Source: Coptis chinensis (lineage: Eukaryota; Streptophyta; Magnoliopsida; Ranunculales; Ranunculaceae). Taken from it: 64,000 bases of DNA. Below the pieces are notes generated by a model. That model worked only from the letters and a program-made list of their open reading frames with translations. It searched no databases and was not told where the DNA came from. Where the stretch lies: contig CM027381.1 in the NCBI GenBank assembly GCA_015680905.1, positions 19,445,501 to 19,509,500 of the forward strand. Direction: 5' to 3'. Position numbers and translations under genes: made by a program. Positions 11,357-23,410 of the stretch are shown one piece after another. Each line of letters opens with the position of its first letter. Position 1 is the first letter of the stretch.

Positions 11357-13198
11357 TCAAATTTCATCAAAATTTTCATCAGGTTTATTCTTTGCCAAAC
11401 GGGCTGGAAACGACGCCTTAGGGTGGAATTTGGCATAGGGATCCGCTTGCTCGTTTCCCAATTTTTGAGTTGGTGACTTTGTTGGACTTGATGCTTCCAT
11501 CGTAGGTTCAGTATCAGAAACAGGTTCATTGGAACCTCCGGTTACCTTTGTTTGATCATCTGGCATACGTATTTGATTGTCAACGGTTTTGCCAGATTGA
11601 AGAGTAGTTATTGCATTCACCTCACTTTGGTTTTCAGCATTTGTACCAGGTGCATTGGTAAGTTCAAAGGCAGTGTTTGTTGGCTTAGGGTTCGGAACTT
11701 CTTGTCTAGGAAACACGTTTTTTTTAATCTTTTCTTGCGCTAATTGTTGAAGTGATTGTTGGATAGACGTTAGTATTTGAGATTGTTGGTTCATATAAGC
11801 TAAGAAAGTCTCGCTTGTCCTATCAGTAGTGAGTGGCATAGGTTGTGCAACAGGGACTAGTTCACGATTATTGCTGAGAAGCTGTTGATTATAGCCAGAA
11901 CTGGGATTGGCTAGAACAAGGTTGCGGTTGGTTTGGTAGTTAGCATTGGAATTACTTTGAAACTGATTTTGACTTTGTTGGTACTGCTGATTATTTCCTT
12001 GGCGGTATGGAATAAAGTTGGTGGATGGTCGAACAGGTGGATTGGCAAAACCTAGAGGAACCATCTGTTGGGTATTCGAGCGCCAAGCGAAATTCGGATG
12101 TTGTCTCCAAGGTTCATTAGGAATGTTGAATGCACACACCTCTTCTGATGGTTGGGAAGGGGAGGCATATAACAAGGGACAATAAGTATCAGGATGGTCA
12201 GGACTGATACAAAGAATACATGGGGAAGTGTCAACGTTCATGATCTGTTTTGGGAGTTGATCATTTACTTGAACTGTAAGGGCATATACTTTTTTGGTCA
12301 GGGATTCTATCAATTTTTTTAATTTGGGATTGGGTTTTACCTCAAAATAAGATGTAGCTTTTGTAACAGTGTCCTTAGATGACCTAGAAGAATTAGTGTT
12401 ACCCCAATGTGTACCTCTTGTTGCTTGTCTTTCAAGAAAATTATATGCTTCAATAGCTCCTTTGTCCATGAAGCAACCGCCGTTCATTATATCAAGAGTT
12501 TCTTTTTGATGATCGGAAAGTCCATTAAAGAATGAACGAACAAGGACAGTGGTGTCGAGCTGATGATGAGGACATTCTAAAAAAAGATCAGTAAATCGAC
12601 TCCATGCTTCCGTAAAGGATTCATGAGGATTTTGACGAAAGAATTGGATTTTCTAAAGCATTTAAGTAGTTTTCTTCTGAGTGTAAAACTGTAACATGAA
12701 GGTTTGAACAAGTTTATTCCATGTTTCTATAGATTGTGGTTGTTGTCCTGCTAGCCAAATTGAAGTTTTATCAGCTAAAGTGAAAGGAAACAACCTAAGC
12801 AAGAATTGTTCAGTAGAGACGGATGAATGGTGAAATGTTGTGGCTACTTCCTGAATCCTACGGAGGTGATTGTACGGTTTCTCATGATCTAGACCATGAT
12901 AAACAAGTAACAATCCAAAAACGTTAGGCGGGATTCGAAAATTGCCGGCTATATCCTCAAGTTTAATGCAGGAAGGAGGTCCTTCCTGTAATGCAATATA
13001 GAAGTCCGAAAGGGGCTTCTCAGCTGGTGGAATTTCGTCAGCCATAACGAGTGAAGTTAATGGCAGTAAGGGATCTTGATGATTTTTATTAACAGATGAA
13101 GAACTATGTTGAGGTGAGAACTTACGCAATTGCTTATCGTATTTTCTCCTATGATAAGTATGTTCAACTTCTTTATTATTACCAGACCTTAATCTCAT
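11357..13198 (-). pseudogene. E1 gag
   Basis: Starts MRLRSGNN at 13198, as in E5. The capsid-like part has PLSDFYIAL, DFRIPPN-like, LLLVYHGLDHEKPYNH and LFPFTLADK. It stays in one frame down to 11357 apart from TAA and TAG stops near 12660. A CX2CX4HX4C zinc knuckle follows (CILCISPDHPDTYC), then a glutamine/asparagine-rich stretch and the conserved PNPKPTNTAFEL segment. About 610 codons. Gag forms the particle and binds element RNA. Confidence 0.85.
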
Positions 13199-14846
13199 GC
13201 AAGCATAAAATTAGATTTGATGCACAAAAGGAACTTATTATTACTTGAATTTTATTATTTTCTGAAGCATTAGAAGTGAACAACGTAGGCCTAAGTTGCT
13301 GCTAACGTAGCAGTGAAGCTATGAATATGTGTGCATAAACCAACAGCCAGGTCACAAAAAAGACATGAGGGAGATTTTCCGTGCAAGCACGGTTCTAATT
13401 AAGTAACCTCAATTTTTAAAGTTTCCTAGACACCGTTGGAATATGTTTAAGATTTATGGGATTTAAAAAAAAAAATATATGTAAGGGATAAAGGCACAAT
13501 TTTTTTTTAATTAAAATTTATGCATATAATGTACAATCACGCAATCATGCAAATACAACTCATACGTATAGAATTGAAGTACAATCATGCAAATACAACC
13601 TACTTATACATTACTAGATACAGTACGTAGCATGTGAAGATACTCTACTCATATTTATAGAAATACTAATAGGCAAAGTTGTATCATCAATAAATACTTC
13701 GATATGTACAGGCAAATACACATCAGTAATACGTATATGTGGGCTAAGAGGAAAAAATATATTATGTATACATATATCTATGCTAACAGGCAAATTGTAA
13801 CTACTCATACGTATCTAGATATGGTAGCATGCAAAGATAATAGACGTACACGTATATATATACTGATAGGCAAAGACGTAACATATACGTAAAAACTAAA
13901 CATGCAACGTATTATATATAGACTAATATACTACTCGTGTTTTGCATAATAATTCGATATAGTCAATACTCATTGAGATTGCAAATGTCATATAGAGAGC
14001 AACTTCACCTCGCAGGGTTTAGAAACAACTTACCCAACTCAGATTTTAACCCTCGTTGGAATGTTCTCCTCTTTCATAACAAAATCGACTTATTAAACAG
14101 GAAAGTTTACTCATACGTAGATAGATACTAAACATGCAACAATAGCCACTTATACATATATATAGATATAACCATGCTAAACAGTACCACGGGTATGTAT
14201 ATATACATTAATATGCAATTCATAATCACTTAACCGCATATATATATATATATTAACAGGCGTATTCACATGATTCATACATATTTCTAACCTAATACGC
14301 AAATAATAGTCCATTACCTACGACATAATAGATAACACATGTGAATCATACAATAGTATATTAATATTCGAACCTGTTAGCGTCCCGCAAATCCACCAAA
14401 GAAAAAGAGAAAGACTGCTCGTGCAACCCGCGTTTACCCGAACTCCAAAAGGAATGTGTAGTAGCTGTTGTAGTTGCATAAACTTATGCCCGACCCTATA
14501 ATGAATAAGTCTAGGAGGTGATGTTGTTGAAACAGGAACAGGAACGGAGAATTTCAACCAGCACGCGCGACGGTTGGATGGCAGACGCGACTAAGGTATC
14601 GCTCACGTGCAGTAGGCTAAAATTTTCCCATAAATCTTATGTCAGGGTGTAGATTAGGCTCCAAGTCCTAACTTTTGGAACCTATAAGTGCAACCAAAAA
14701 TCAATATTCGAATCAGTACCAAAACGCGAGAAAATTTAAAAATGAAGAAAAAAATGCAAGAAAATGAAATAAAAAAAAGGTAGGAGATTAGGGGGTTTCC
14801 CCTTGGAGCAACTCCAGCTTGGAAGGGAAGATCCTTTTGTCCTTAG
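13199..14846 (-). other. E1 leader between primer site and gag
   Basis: Untranslated leader, 1.65 kb. It contains many short quasi-repeats built on TTTGCATG and ACGTAT in 13540-14340, and a block at 13325-13440 that matches the leaders of E5 (46975-47080) and in part E4 (24230-24275). No frame in it has homologues. Confidence 0.6.
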
Positions 14847-14862
14847 GATGGCAATGATGCCA
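14847..14862 (-). promoter_or_regulatory. E1 primer binding site (tRNA-Asp type)
   Basis: Minus strand gives TGGCATCATTGCCATC directly after the LTR end and two bases AA. The Athila site known to match tRNA-Asp is TGGCGCCGTTGCCGGGGA; this copy keeps the frame of it with several changes. The copies inside the array (for example near 15595-15612 and 16342-16359) are closer to canonical than this one. Confidence 0.7.
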
Positions 14863-17666
14863 TTTGATGATAGCACTTTTGTGGGGTAAAGATTTGAAGT
14901 TTCTTTATCCGTTTCGGTACTAACTCAATGTCCTCACTCGCGGTTTGTCGTTTGTTTAGTTTGAGTAGGGATTCGTCCCAACCTAAGTTCTAGGATACAT
15001 TACCAAGCTTTAGTTTGCTCTTTTAGGAAACTAATGAGTAAGGCTATGATTTGAAGTCTTGATTTGTTTTACTTCCTAACGGACACTTATCATGCAAGAT
15101 ACGAGAATGGAACACCAAAGATTTCTAACAAGATACTTAAGAGACAAAAGGGGTAGAGGATTATGCTACTCATGCAAGGTCTCATTATATTCTCTTAGAA
15201 TCAGATTACTACCATCTCTAAGCCGTTTTGGGTTCATTATCAAACCCCAAACGGATTGAGCATCGATCCCTAGCGAGATGAACTCATCTCTAAGTTCATT
15301 TCCCTAAGCATGAGGAGTTAAACTGATATTTCATATATGAAATACGATCTTAACTTCTAGACTCATGAAACAGACTCCTATCAATTAGAGGAACATGAGG
15401 TCAAATGTGACTCGCTCGCGTGGCTATCCCAGGCATGAATTGGGAGGCACACACGAGTCATTCTCAACTTCCAAGCCTCAAGTTTGGCCAGACACTACCA
15501 TTTTGGGGTAGGGTGCTACATGGTACCTAAGTTCTAAGCAATTAATCGTACTTCTAAGAACATATAAGATCCTCAAATGAGCATCATTAACCCTCCCCGG
15601 CAGCGGTGTCATTTGATGATAACACTTTTGCAGGGTAAAGATTTAAAGTTTCTTAATCCGTTTCGGTACTAACTCAATGTCCTTACTCGCGGTTCGTCAT
15701 TTATTTAGTTTGAGTAGGGATTCGTTCAAACCTAAGTTCTAGGATACATTACCAAGATTTAGTTTGCTCTTTTAGGAAACTAATGAGTAAGACTTTTATG
15801 CGAAGTCTTAATTTGTTTTAGTTCCTAACGGACACTTATCATGCAAGATACGAGAACGGAACAACTAAGATTTCTAACAAGATACTTAAGAGAGAAAAGG
15901 GGTAAAGGATTATGCTACTCTTGCAAGGTCTCATTATATTCTCTTAGAATCAGATTACTACCATCTCTAAGCCATTTTGGGTTCATTATCAAACCCCAAA
16001 CGGATTGAGCATCGATCCCTAGGGAGATGAAGTCAACTCTAAGTCCATTTCCCTAGCATGAGGAGTTGAACTGATATTTCATCTCTGAAATACCATCTCT
16101 ACTCCTAGACTCATGAAACAGACTCCTGTCAATTAGAGGAACATGAGGTCAAATGTGAGTCGCGTGCACAGCTATCCCAGGCATGAATTAGGAGGTGCAC
16201 ACGAGTCATTCTTAACTTCTAGGCCTCAAGTTTGGCCAGACACTACCATTTTGGGGGAGGGTGCTACATGGGTCCTAAGTTCTAAGCAATTAATCCTACT
16301 TTTAAGAACATATAAGATTCTCACATGAGCATCATTAACCCTCCCCAGCAGCGGTGCCATTTGATGATAACACTTTTACGGGGTAAAGATTTGAAGCTTC
16401 TTTATCTGTTTTGGTACTAACTCAATGTCCTTACTCGCGGTTCGTCGTTTGCCTAGTTTGAGTAGGGATTCGTTCCAACTTAAGTTCTAGAATACATTAC
16501 CAAGCTTTAGTTTGCTCTTTTAGGAAACTAATGAGTAAGGCTTTTATGCAAAGTCTTGATTTTTTTACTTCCTAACGGACACTTATCATGCAAGATACGA
16601 GAACGGAACAACTAAGATTTCTAACAAGATACTTAAGAGAGAAAAGGGGTAGAGGATTATGCTACTCATGCAAGGTCTCATTATATTCTCTTAGAATCAG
16701 ATTACTACCATCTCTAAGCCGTTTTGGGTTCATTATCAAACCCCAAACGGATTGAGCATCGATCCTTAGCGAGATGAACTCATCTCTAAGTCCATTTCCC
16801 TAGCATGAGGAGTTGAACTGATATTTTATCCCTGAAATACCATTTCAACTCATGAAATAGACTTCTATCAATTAGAGGAACTTGAGGTCAAATGTGACTA
16901 ACGTGCGTGGCTATCCCTGGCATGAATTGGGAGGTGCACACGAGTCATTCTCAACTTCCAACCCTCAAGTTTGGCCGGCCAGTACCAGTTTGGGGTAGGG
17001 TGCTACATAGGTCCTAAGTTCTAAGCATGTAATCCTACTTCTAAGAACATATAAGATCCTCACATGAGCATCATTAACCCTCCCCAGCAGCGGTGCCATT
17101 TGATGATAGCACATTTGCGGGGTAAAGATTTGAAGTTTCTTTATCCGTTTTGGTACTAACTCAATGTCCTTACTCGCGGTTCATCATTTGTTTAGTTCAA
17201 GTAGGGATTCGTTCCAACGTAAGTCTTAGGATACATTACCAAGCTTTAGTTTGCTCTTTTAGGAAATTAATGAGTAAGGCTTTTATGCGAAGTCTTGATT
17301 TGTTTTACTTCTTAACGGACACTTATCATGCAAGATACGAGAACAGAACAACTAAGATTTCTACCAAGATACTTAAGAGAAAAAAAGGGTAGAAGATTAT
17401 GCTAATCATGCAAGGTCTCATTATATTTTTATAGAATCAGATTACTACCATCTCTAAGCTGTTTTGGGTTCATTATCAAACACCAAACAGATTGAACATC
17501 AATCCCTAGTGAGATGAACTCATCTCGAAGTCCATTTCCCTAGCATGAGGACTCGAACTGATATTTTATCTATGAAATACCATCTAAACTCCTGGACTCA
17601 TGAAACAGACTCCTGTCAATTAGAGGACCAAGAGGTCAAATGTGACTCGCACGTGCGGCTATCCCA

Positions 17667-18572
17667 TATACCACAGTACTACCAAATATTGCCAATTTGT
17701 TTTTAGATATTCGAATTCCCCACTGTTTCTTGGAAAAAGGTGGTTTATGTTTTTCTAAAAATTACACCTATCGTGGATAGAGGGGGTCTCCAAAAGTCCA
17801 AAACCACTCGATCGAAAAACCAAAAATTAAACTGAAAATAGGGTAAAAAAAACATAGCGCTAAAACCCCCTCTTTTCAATCGTCCTTTGGGTTTACGCTC
17901 TATCTCTCTCCTAGAATTTTCGGTCGGCGTTCATCATATCGGAAAATTTATCTCGCCTAGATACAGTTGCAAGGTTGGTTCTTCCAAAAATCGTCATGCT
18001 CGGTTAGTGTTTGATTCACTTCATTTTCAATTCATCGGTAAGAGTTTATCGTTTTTAGTTCGATTTTGATGTGTTTCTTTTTACTGCTCCTTTGAGAAAT
18101 CCTCACGTGTCTTCTTGGCAATTAAATTTGAAAGAGTTGTTCTATTTCTATTCTTTCCTTGTTGGTTTGGAAAAAATTATTGTAGCTCTACCAATATGAA
18201 ACTTAGATTACATCCTCTATAAGTTGTCTTCTTCTTAATTTCTTAATTTGCGTAACTGGAAATATTGTGTTGTTTGGGTGGTGCTATCTTCCTGTTTTGG
18301 GTTTTCAGTCCATCTATAAAGTGTTTGACTAAAGGTCACAGTAATGGTGTATAGTTTATTGGTTTTCATTGCCATTGTTTTTCTGTCCCTCTTTGTCGTA
18401 GCAGTAGAAATATAGAAGCAAGATAGTTTATACTATGTAATATAATTAAGTTAACTTTAAACTAACTCAGCCTGCATAGGAAATTGGTTTGGGCTTTTTA
18501 TTGCAACTGTTTAGGTTATTTGAATTAGCGTCTACTTTGATTTGTTGGTCTGAATTGGAGCATAATTTAGTT

Positions 18573-18615
<43 letters not shown>

Positions 18616-20227
18616 AGAAAGCATGGTTTGCTGGTTTGATTAATATATGCATCAATCTTTATAACACCTTTTGTTCATGAATTTTTGTCTGTAGCTGAGT
18701 AGCTCTATTTGAGTGTAATTAAGAATAATTAAAATAGTATAAGACTATTATTGGAGAAGCAGAGAATTATTCAGGAAGTGGTTACCTTTAGTTTCTAGTT
18801 TGTCTTTAGCCTTTACTAACTTACATGCACTGACATGTATTACTAATATTTTTGGATTGATATAACGCTTATGTTTAAGGGTGTGTCTTTGGTGTTTTCC
18901 TTTCTGTGCAGAAGTGTGGAGACATGGTTAAGCAGTGTTTCCACAATGTCCATTGTTTATACTCTTTTGCTCGGCAGTTTGGATGCATGGTTAGCTTCAA
19001 TTTATGCTATGCGTACAATCTATTTGGTTTTCCTTTTGATGCATTCATCTTAGATCCATTTTTTCTGGCCATGCTATGTCTTAGCATTAAAGCCTTATTT
19101 TTCAAAGGTTACCACTTGTAAAAATAAGATAATGTCAATTTGGTTGGAGGAACAACACCTTGATCACGGAGGTGAGCTTGTTTGTTTTTTTTAACTCATG
19201 TGGTTTATAGAAGACTAACGTATGTTACGTTATTGATTTTCAGTAGTATCTAGGCATGTGAATAAGATGTGTTTTTTTCATGAACATGATAATTTAGAAA
19301 CTAGCTTTAGTTGTCTATATGTATACAGACCATGTGTATAGTTTAGATATTAGGAGAAGGAAAAGGAAAAGGAAAAGAGCTACACCATTACATTGATTGA
19401 CTGATGGTTTGATTTTCCTTTATGTGTCATGTGGGAAATTGTTAGGAATCATCAATAGACTTTGAAAGAAGCAGGTTAATGTGCTTGTGAAAGTAAGTGC
19501 AGGAAGTTCACTTTGTTTTGGTTTTGTTCTGTGTCTGTCCATGTGTTGATGCACCTATCGTGAAAAATGTAGTTTTAATTTTAGTTTTATGGCTATTGTT
19601 GTGGTGGAGGTGGTGGGGTTCATGGGTCGAAGTTGTATTGGAATATGTAAAGGAGCAGTTGTACGTTATCACAAGGAGATGCATAATGAGGGCTGTTGTG
19701 GTTTTTACACTGTGGAGCTCTTATGAAAGACCCTACAGAGACCACCTTTTGCTCCTGAACAAAGTGCAAGAAGACATTTTGTTAACACTCAAGATATAAT
19801 CAGTCATTGTACTGCATAAGCATTGCTAGGTCTTTTATCTATTAACATTGGTCGGCTTGTAAGTTGTAAGAATGCTAATTTTTTTTATTATACTTGTGCT
19901 TTGTAAACGAATTGGTTCTTTTTTGTTTTCCTTCATCTTATTTAATTGTTTCATGAGTTATGTGTGATAGCTTGCAAGTTCTCACAACTTTGTTTTCCTT
20001 TGGTCGACTAGAGTCTGATTTTCTCATTGGATACAAAATCATAGGATAGGGATATCAAGAAACACAACAAGGATTGTTGTTTCTTGGGCTTGTGTCACGA
20101 GGAAGTGTCTTAAACAGTTTGCTAGCTCCAGAAGTAGGTACTTCGACTAAGGTATGTTGTCACATATCACATTGCTGACATAAATTTTTTTTTGTAGTTT
20201 AATGTGGTTTTTGTTTATCTAATTGAC
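17667..20227 (+). other. CACTA interior, possible captured transcript piece
   Basis: No recognisable protein. At 17870-18060 there is a CT-rich stretch, then a GC-richer block ending at a good splice-donor word (CGGTAAGAG, 18039-18047), and at 18895-18912 a polypyrimidine stretch with TGTGCAG, an acceptor-like word. Together they look like a 5' untranslated exon and intron, as in transposons that have picked up gene fragments. Frames at 18871-19121 and 19497-19799 have no homologue I know. A run of 40 T lies at 18575-18614. Confidence 0.3.
18575..18614. repeat. 40-base T homopolymer
   Basis: Uninterrupted T run inside the CACTA body. Length in the assembly may be unreliable. Confidence 0.9.
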
Positions 20228-20251
20228 TATATATATATATATATATATATA
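20228..20251. repeat. TA microsatellite, left of solo LTR
   Basis: About twelve TA units ending exactly at the solo LTR boundary. Together with 21667-21700 it is the split insertion target. Confidence 0.9.
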
Positions 20252-21664
20252 TGATAACTAATAAAAATTAATAACTAATGTAATGAATAGTCTACCTACG
20301 AAATGAACTATGAATTCACAACGTAAGTAAACTAAACTTATACTTTTACGTGCTTGAGTTATCAAAGATTTCTACTCTCAATCCTATGAGATATAGTGGA
20401 GTAGATAAGTTCGTTCCACTCCTAGTGCTCTAGCATGGATGTTTTCTAATCTAACTAGTCGTTTTTAAGTCTATGAGAGTTTTACGAAGGGAATTATACT
20501 ACGATGCAACTACCCACAAGATGCAACTAGTCGATTATCTAAATAATTATGGGAAGGCTACGTTGATTCTATGATAAGGAGTTAGAGGGGATTGATTCCA
20601 CCTTAACTCAACTTAATCCACTAACGATTTAATAATTAAAATCGAATTGAATCGCCCAGCAGAACAATTGGTTATTCCTAATCCCTAATTATACATGGCA
20701 TTTCTACCAATTCATAACTAGCATGTGAACAATTAAACCCATTCTCATGGTGAACTAATCATTTCTAGAGTGGAATAGAGAATCTGACGACTCTAACGAT
20801 AATCGAATCAAGCTTTCATCAAGGCTTCACAACCCCCTCTAATGGAGGTTTAGCCTTGAATCATTCATAATCATTTCCATTTAGATTAACACTAAACATA
20901 ATATAAAGCATTGAAATTTACTTAATTTAACAATAATGAAATCTAATTTAATGACTAAATTGAAATAAGGACATGAATTGAAATTAGATCTAGAATTGGA
21001 ATTGACAAAAATCGAAATTGATAAAGAATACTACTTTATTGATCTAATCAAATTGAAGAACAAGATCCAAGGGTTTAATCTAATAAAGGATTTGAAACTA
21101 ATTAAATAAAACAATTAAATCTATATCTAGAAGCTATTTTAATGGCTACTTTCTATTCTAAGCTATCTACCCTAATTCTCTACTATTTTATCTACCATTT
21201 TTTCTACCATTCACAAAGAATTAAGCTTTTGTTTTTATACATTCAGATCCAAAAATCGTGCATGGGCTTGGAGCCATGTTTTGGGCAGAGAATCAGCCCA
21301 AAACCCATTCTTCAAATCCAAAAAAGGCCTCTTCAGCTGCAGTTGGCTTCCACAGACTTTTCGTCCACTTTTGCTCCTCTGATTGGGTCAAGACTTGGAC
21401 CATTGCAAAGCTCTTTCCGAGCCGGTCGTTTTGACATAAGGTAGGCCTCATTCCGAGGTCTGAGTCCAAAGATATGGCATTCGGAAGTTCTGCTGACTTT
21501 TGCTCCTTTATCTCGCTAAAATGGCACATTTCTGCACATAATGGACTTTGAAGCCTGAAATGCATAAAAAACACTTAATCAGTATTAACTCTTACTTATT
21601 ATTCACATAATTGGTCTAACAGTATGATTATTAAGGGGTTAAAACTACAGTTTTGGGCTCTTAT

Positions 21665-21666
<2 letters not shown>
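20252..21666 (-). mobile_element. Solo LTR (type A) in the CACTA element
   Basis: Minus strand starts TGATAAGAGCCCAAAAC at 21666 and ends TTAGTTATCA at 20252, 1,415 bp. It is homologous to the E6 LTR (54749-56395) along its length, including the promoter block with TATAC near 21235 and the hairpin block near 20835-20855. No internal sequence flanks it; both sides are TA repeat, consistent with an ATATA target duplication. It is the scar of LTR-LTR recombination. Confidence 0.85.

Positions 21667-21700
<34 letters not shown>
21667..21700. repeat. TA microsatellite, right of solo LTR
   Basis: Seventeen AT units directly after the solo LTR start. Confidence 0.9.
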
Positions 21701-21703
<3 letters not shown>

Positions 21704-22371
21704 TTGATATATATTTAGAAGAGCCTAATGTGTATGTATCTTTGATGTATAGTAGTTGATATATTCAAAGTGGTTGACATTATTTTTTTCTCAACTTAAG
21801 ATACTTTTTTCTCCATAATATCATATATTTTAGCAGTTTTTTCTTAGCTCTTGATTGATCATTGATCATGCAGATGACAAAATTAACACTCAGAGATAGC
21901 TACACACAAGATAAATTTGATTTTGTTCGACTTGAAATTTTGAATTTCATCCAGCATAATTCGATCGAGCCAATTGTGGTGTCTTAGCCAGGTTTGGACC
22001 TCTTCAAGGTTTGGGGATTGATCTCACCGTTTGTATATTGGCACTGTCAAACTTTTTGATGTATAGATGGAACAAGTATATTACTCTTTAGATATTTTGG
22101 AAAGAACCAGTAGATTTGGATGGTTATTTCTCTATTGAATCGAAAAAGTTATCAAATTATTTCAGCAATTCATTGTTGTGTTGGATGTCTAAATTTGTTT
22201 ATTTTGTTTGTTGCACTATGTATTGTTTATATTGGGTAATATGTTTTTTTAATTTAGTGTGGACATGGTTAAAATGGGCAGGTGCGGGTTATCAATAATT
22301 TTACAGGTTGAAAATGATGAAAATCAAATATTCAGGTTCATAACAAATATTGCAAATCGTACGGACTATTT
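21701..22371. other. CACTA interior, right part
   Basis: A/T-rich. A 60-codon plus frame at 22116-22298 is hydrophobic but unrecognised. Nothing else supported. Confidence 0.4.
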
Positions 22372-22555
22372 ACCACGGTTTCGGATACCATAATACCACT
22401 GTTTTGTCCAAAATCGTGGTAAATAAGATATACTTAATACCACGGTTTTATTAAAAGTATTTGTCACGGTGGCTATTACCACGGTTTCGAAACAGTGGTT
22501 AAAGAGCTTTTACCACTGTATATAACAGTGGTTAATGAGCTTTTATGTAGTAGTG
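22372..22555. repeat. CACTA subterminal palindromes and terminus
   Basis: Several near-perfect palindromes share the ends ACCAC and GTGGT, for example ACCACTGTATATAACAGTGG and its neighbours at 22421, 22471 and 22512. Repeated subterminal motifs of this sort are the known binding sites of CACTA-encoded proteins. The terminus is at 22555. Confidence 0.7.
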
Positions 22556-23389
22556 TTTGGGGTAGGGTGCTACATGGGTCCTAAGTTCTAAGCAATTAAT
22601 CCTACTTCTAAGAACATATAAGATCCTCACATGAGCATCATTAACCCTCCTCGGCAATGACACCATTTGATGATAACACTTTTGCGGGGATTTGAAGTTT
22701 CTTTATCCGTTTTGGTACTAACTCATTGTCCTTACTCGCGGTTAGTCATTTGTCTAGTTTGAGTAGGGATTCGTTCAAACCTAAGTTCTAGGATACATTA
22801 CCAAGCTTTAGTTTGCTTTTTTAGGAAACTAATGAGTAAGGCTTTTATGCGTAGTCTTGATTTGTTTTACTTCCTAATGGACACTTATCATATAAGATAC
22901 GAGAACGGATCAAACAACTAATATTTCTAACAAGATACTTAAGAGAGAAAAGGGGTAGAGGATTATGCTACTCATGCAAGGTCTCATTATATTCTCTTAG
23001 AATTAGATTACTACCATCTCTAAGCCATTTTGGGTTCATTATCAAACCCCAAACGGATTGAGCATCCATCCCTAGCGAGATGAACTCATCTCTAACTCCA
23101 TTTCCCTAGCATGAGGAGTTGAATTGATATTTCATCTCTGAAATACCATCTCAACTCCTGGACTCATGAAACAAACTCCTGTCAATTAGAGGAACATGAG
23201 GTCAAATATGACTCGCGCACGCAACTATCCTAAGCCTGAATTGGGAGGCGCAAGCGAGACATTCTCAACTTCCAGTCCTCAAGTTTGGCCGGACACTACC
23301 ATTTTGGGGTAGGGTGCTACATGGGTCCTAAGTTCTAAGAAATTCATTATACTTCTAAAAACATATAAGATCTATACATGAGCATCATT

Positions 23390-23410
23390 AACCCTCCACC
23401 TTGGAGGGTT
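23390..23410. promoter_or_regulatory. Perfect LTR hairpin, E1
   Basis: AACCCTCC and GGAGGGTT pair over eight bases around a five-base loop. Comparable stems lie at the matching LTR positions in E5 (45175-45198), E6 (about 55805-55825), E3 (43520-43545) and, as CTAGGGCTT/AAGCCCTAG, in E2 at 35846-35868. It is also where every array unit is joined. Confidence 0.6.

Larger units (their letters stand above)
17667..22555. mobile_element. CACTA-type DNA transposon, left end missing
   Basis: The right end, read inward on minus, is CACTACTACATAAAAGCTC, a typical CACTA terminus, with subterminal palindromes at 22372-22555. The flank TTT beyond it fits the 3 bp target duplication of CACTA elements, but the left end at 17667 has no CACTA word, and about 80 bases of the host LTR unit are missing there, so a deletion removed both. 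Excluding the solo LTR inside it, about 3.5 kb remain. No transposase motif was seen, so it was probably non-autonomous. Confidence 0.7.
14865..23397 (-). repeat. Five tandem copies of U5 + primer site in the E1 5' LTR
   Basis: Units on plus coordinates are 14865-15613, 15614-16361, 16362-17100, 17101-22667 (with the CACTA insertion 17667-22555 and about 80 bases lost), and 22668-23397, which continues smoothly into the rest of the LTR. Each unit is the downstream part of an E5-type LTR ending TATCATCA plus a primer-site copy. Unit joins read PBS...GGGGA then GGGTTAATG on minus. The same GGGTTA word is the 3' arm of a hairpin inside the LTR (23390-23410), so the duplication joined primer site to hairpin through shared GGGGA/GGAGGG. 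Homology to the 3' part of E5's LTR at 45180-45934 shows these are LTR pieces, not a satellite. Confidence 0.85.

Noticed and set aside
17150..17392. 80-codon plus frame as a gene
   Set aside because: It is part of a U5 unit repeated in all other units, where it is not kept open.
14865..17660. Classical satellite or host tandem repeat
   Set aside because: Units end in an LTR terminus and tRNA-Asp primer site and match the E5 LTR, so they are LTR-derived.
18467..18680. Poly-Lys and poly-Phe frames
   Set aside because: Products of the 40-base T run.
19497..19799. 100-codon frame in the CACTA body
   Set aside because: Trp/Val-rich, no family recognised, no homologue in the window; kept only as a possible captured fragment.
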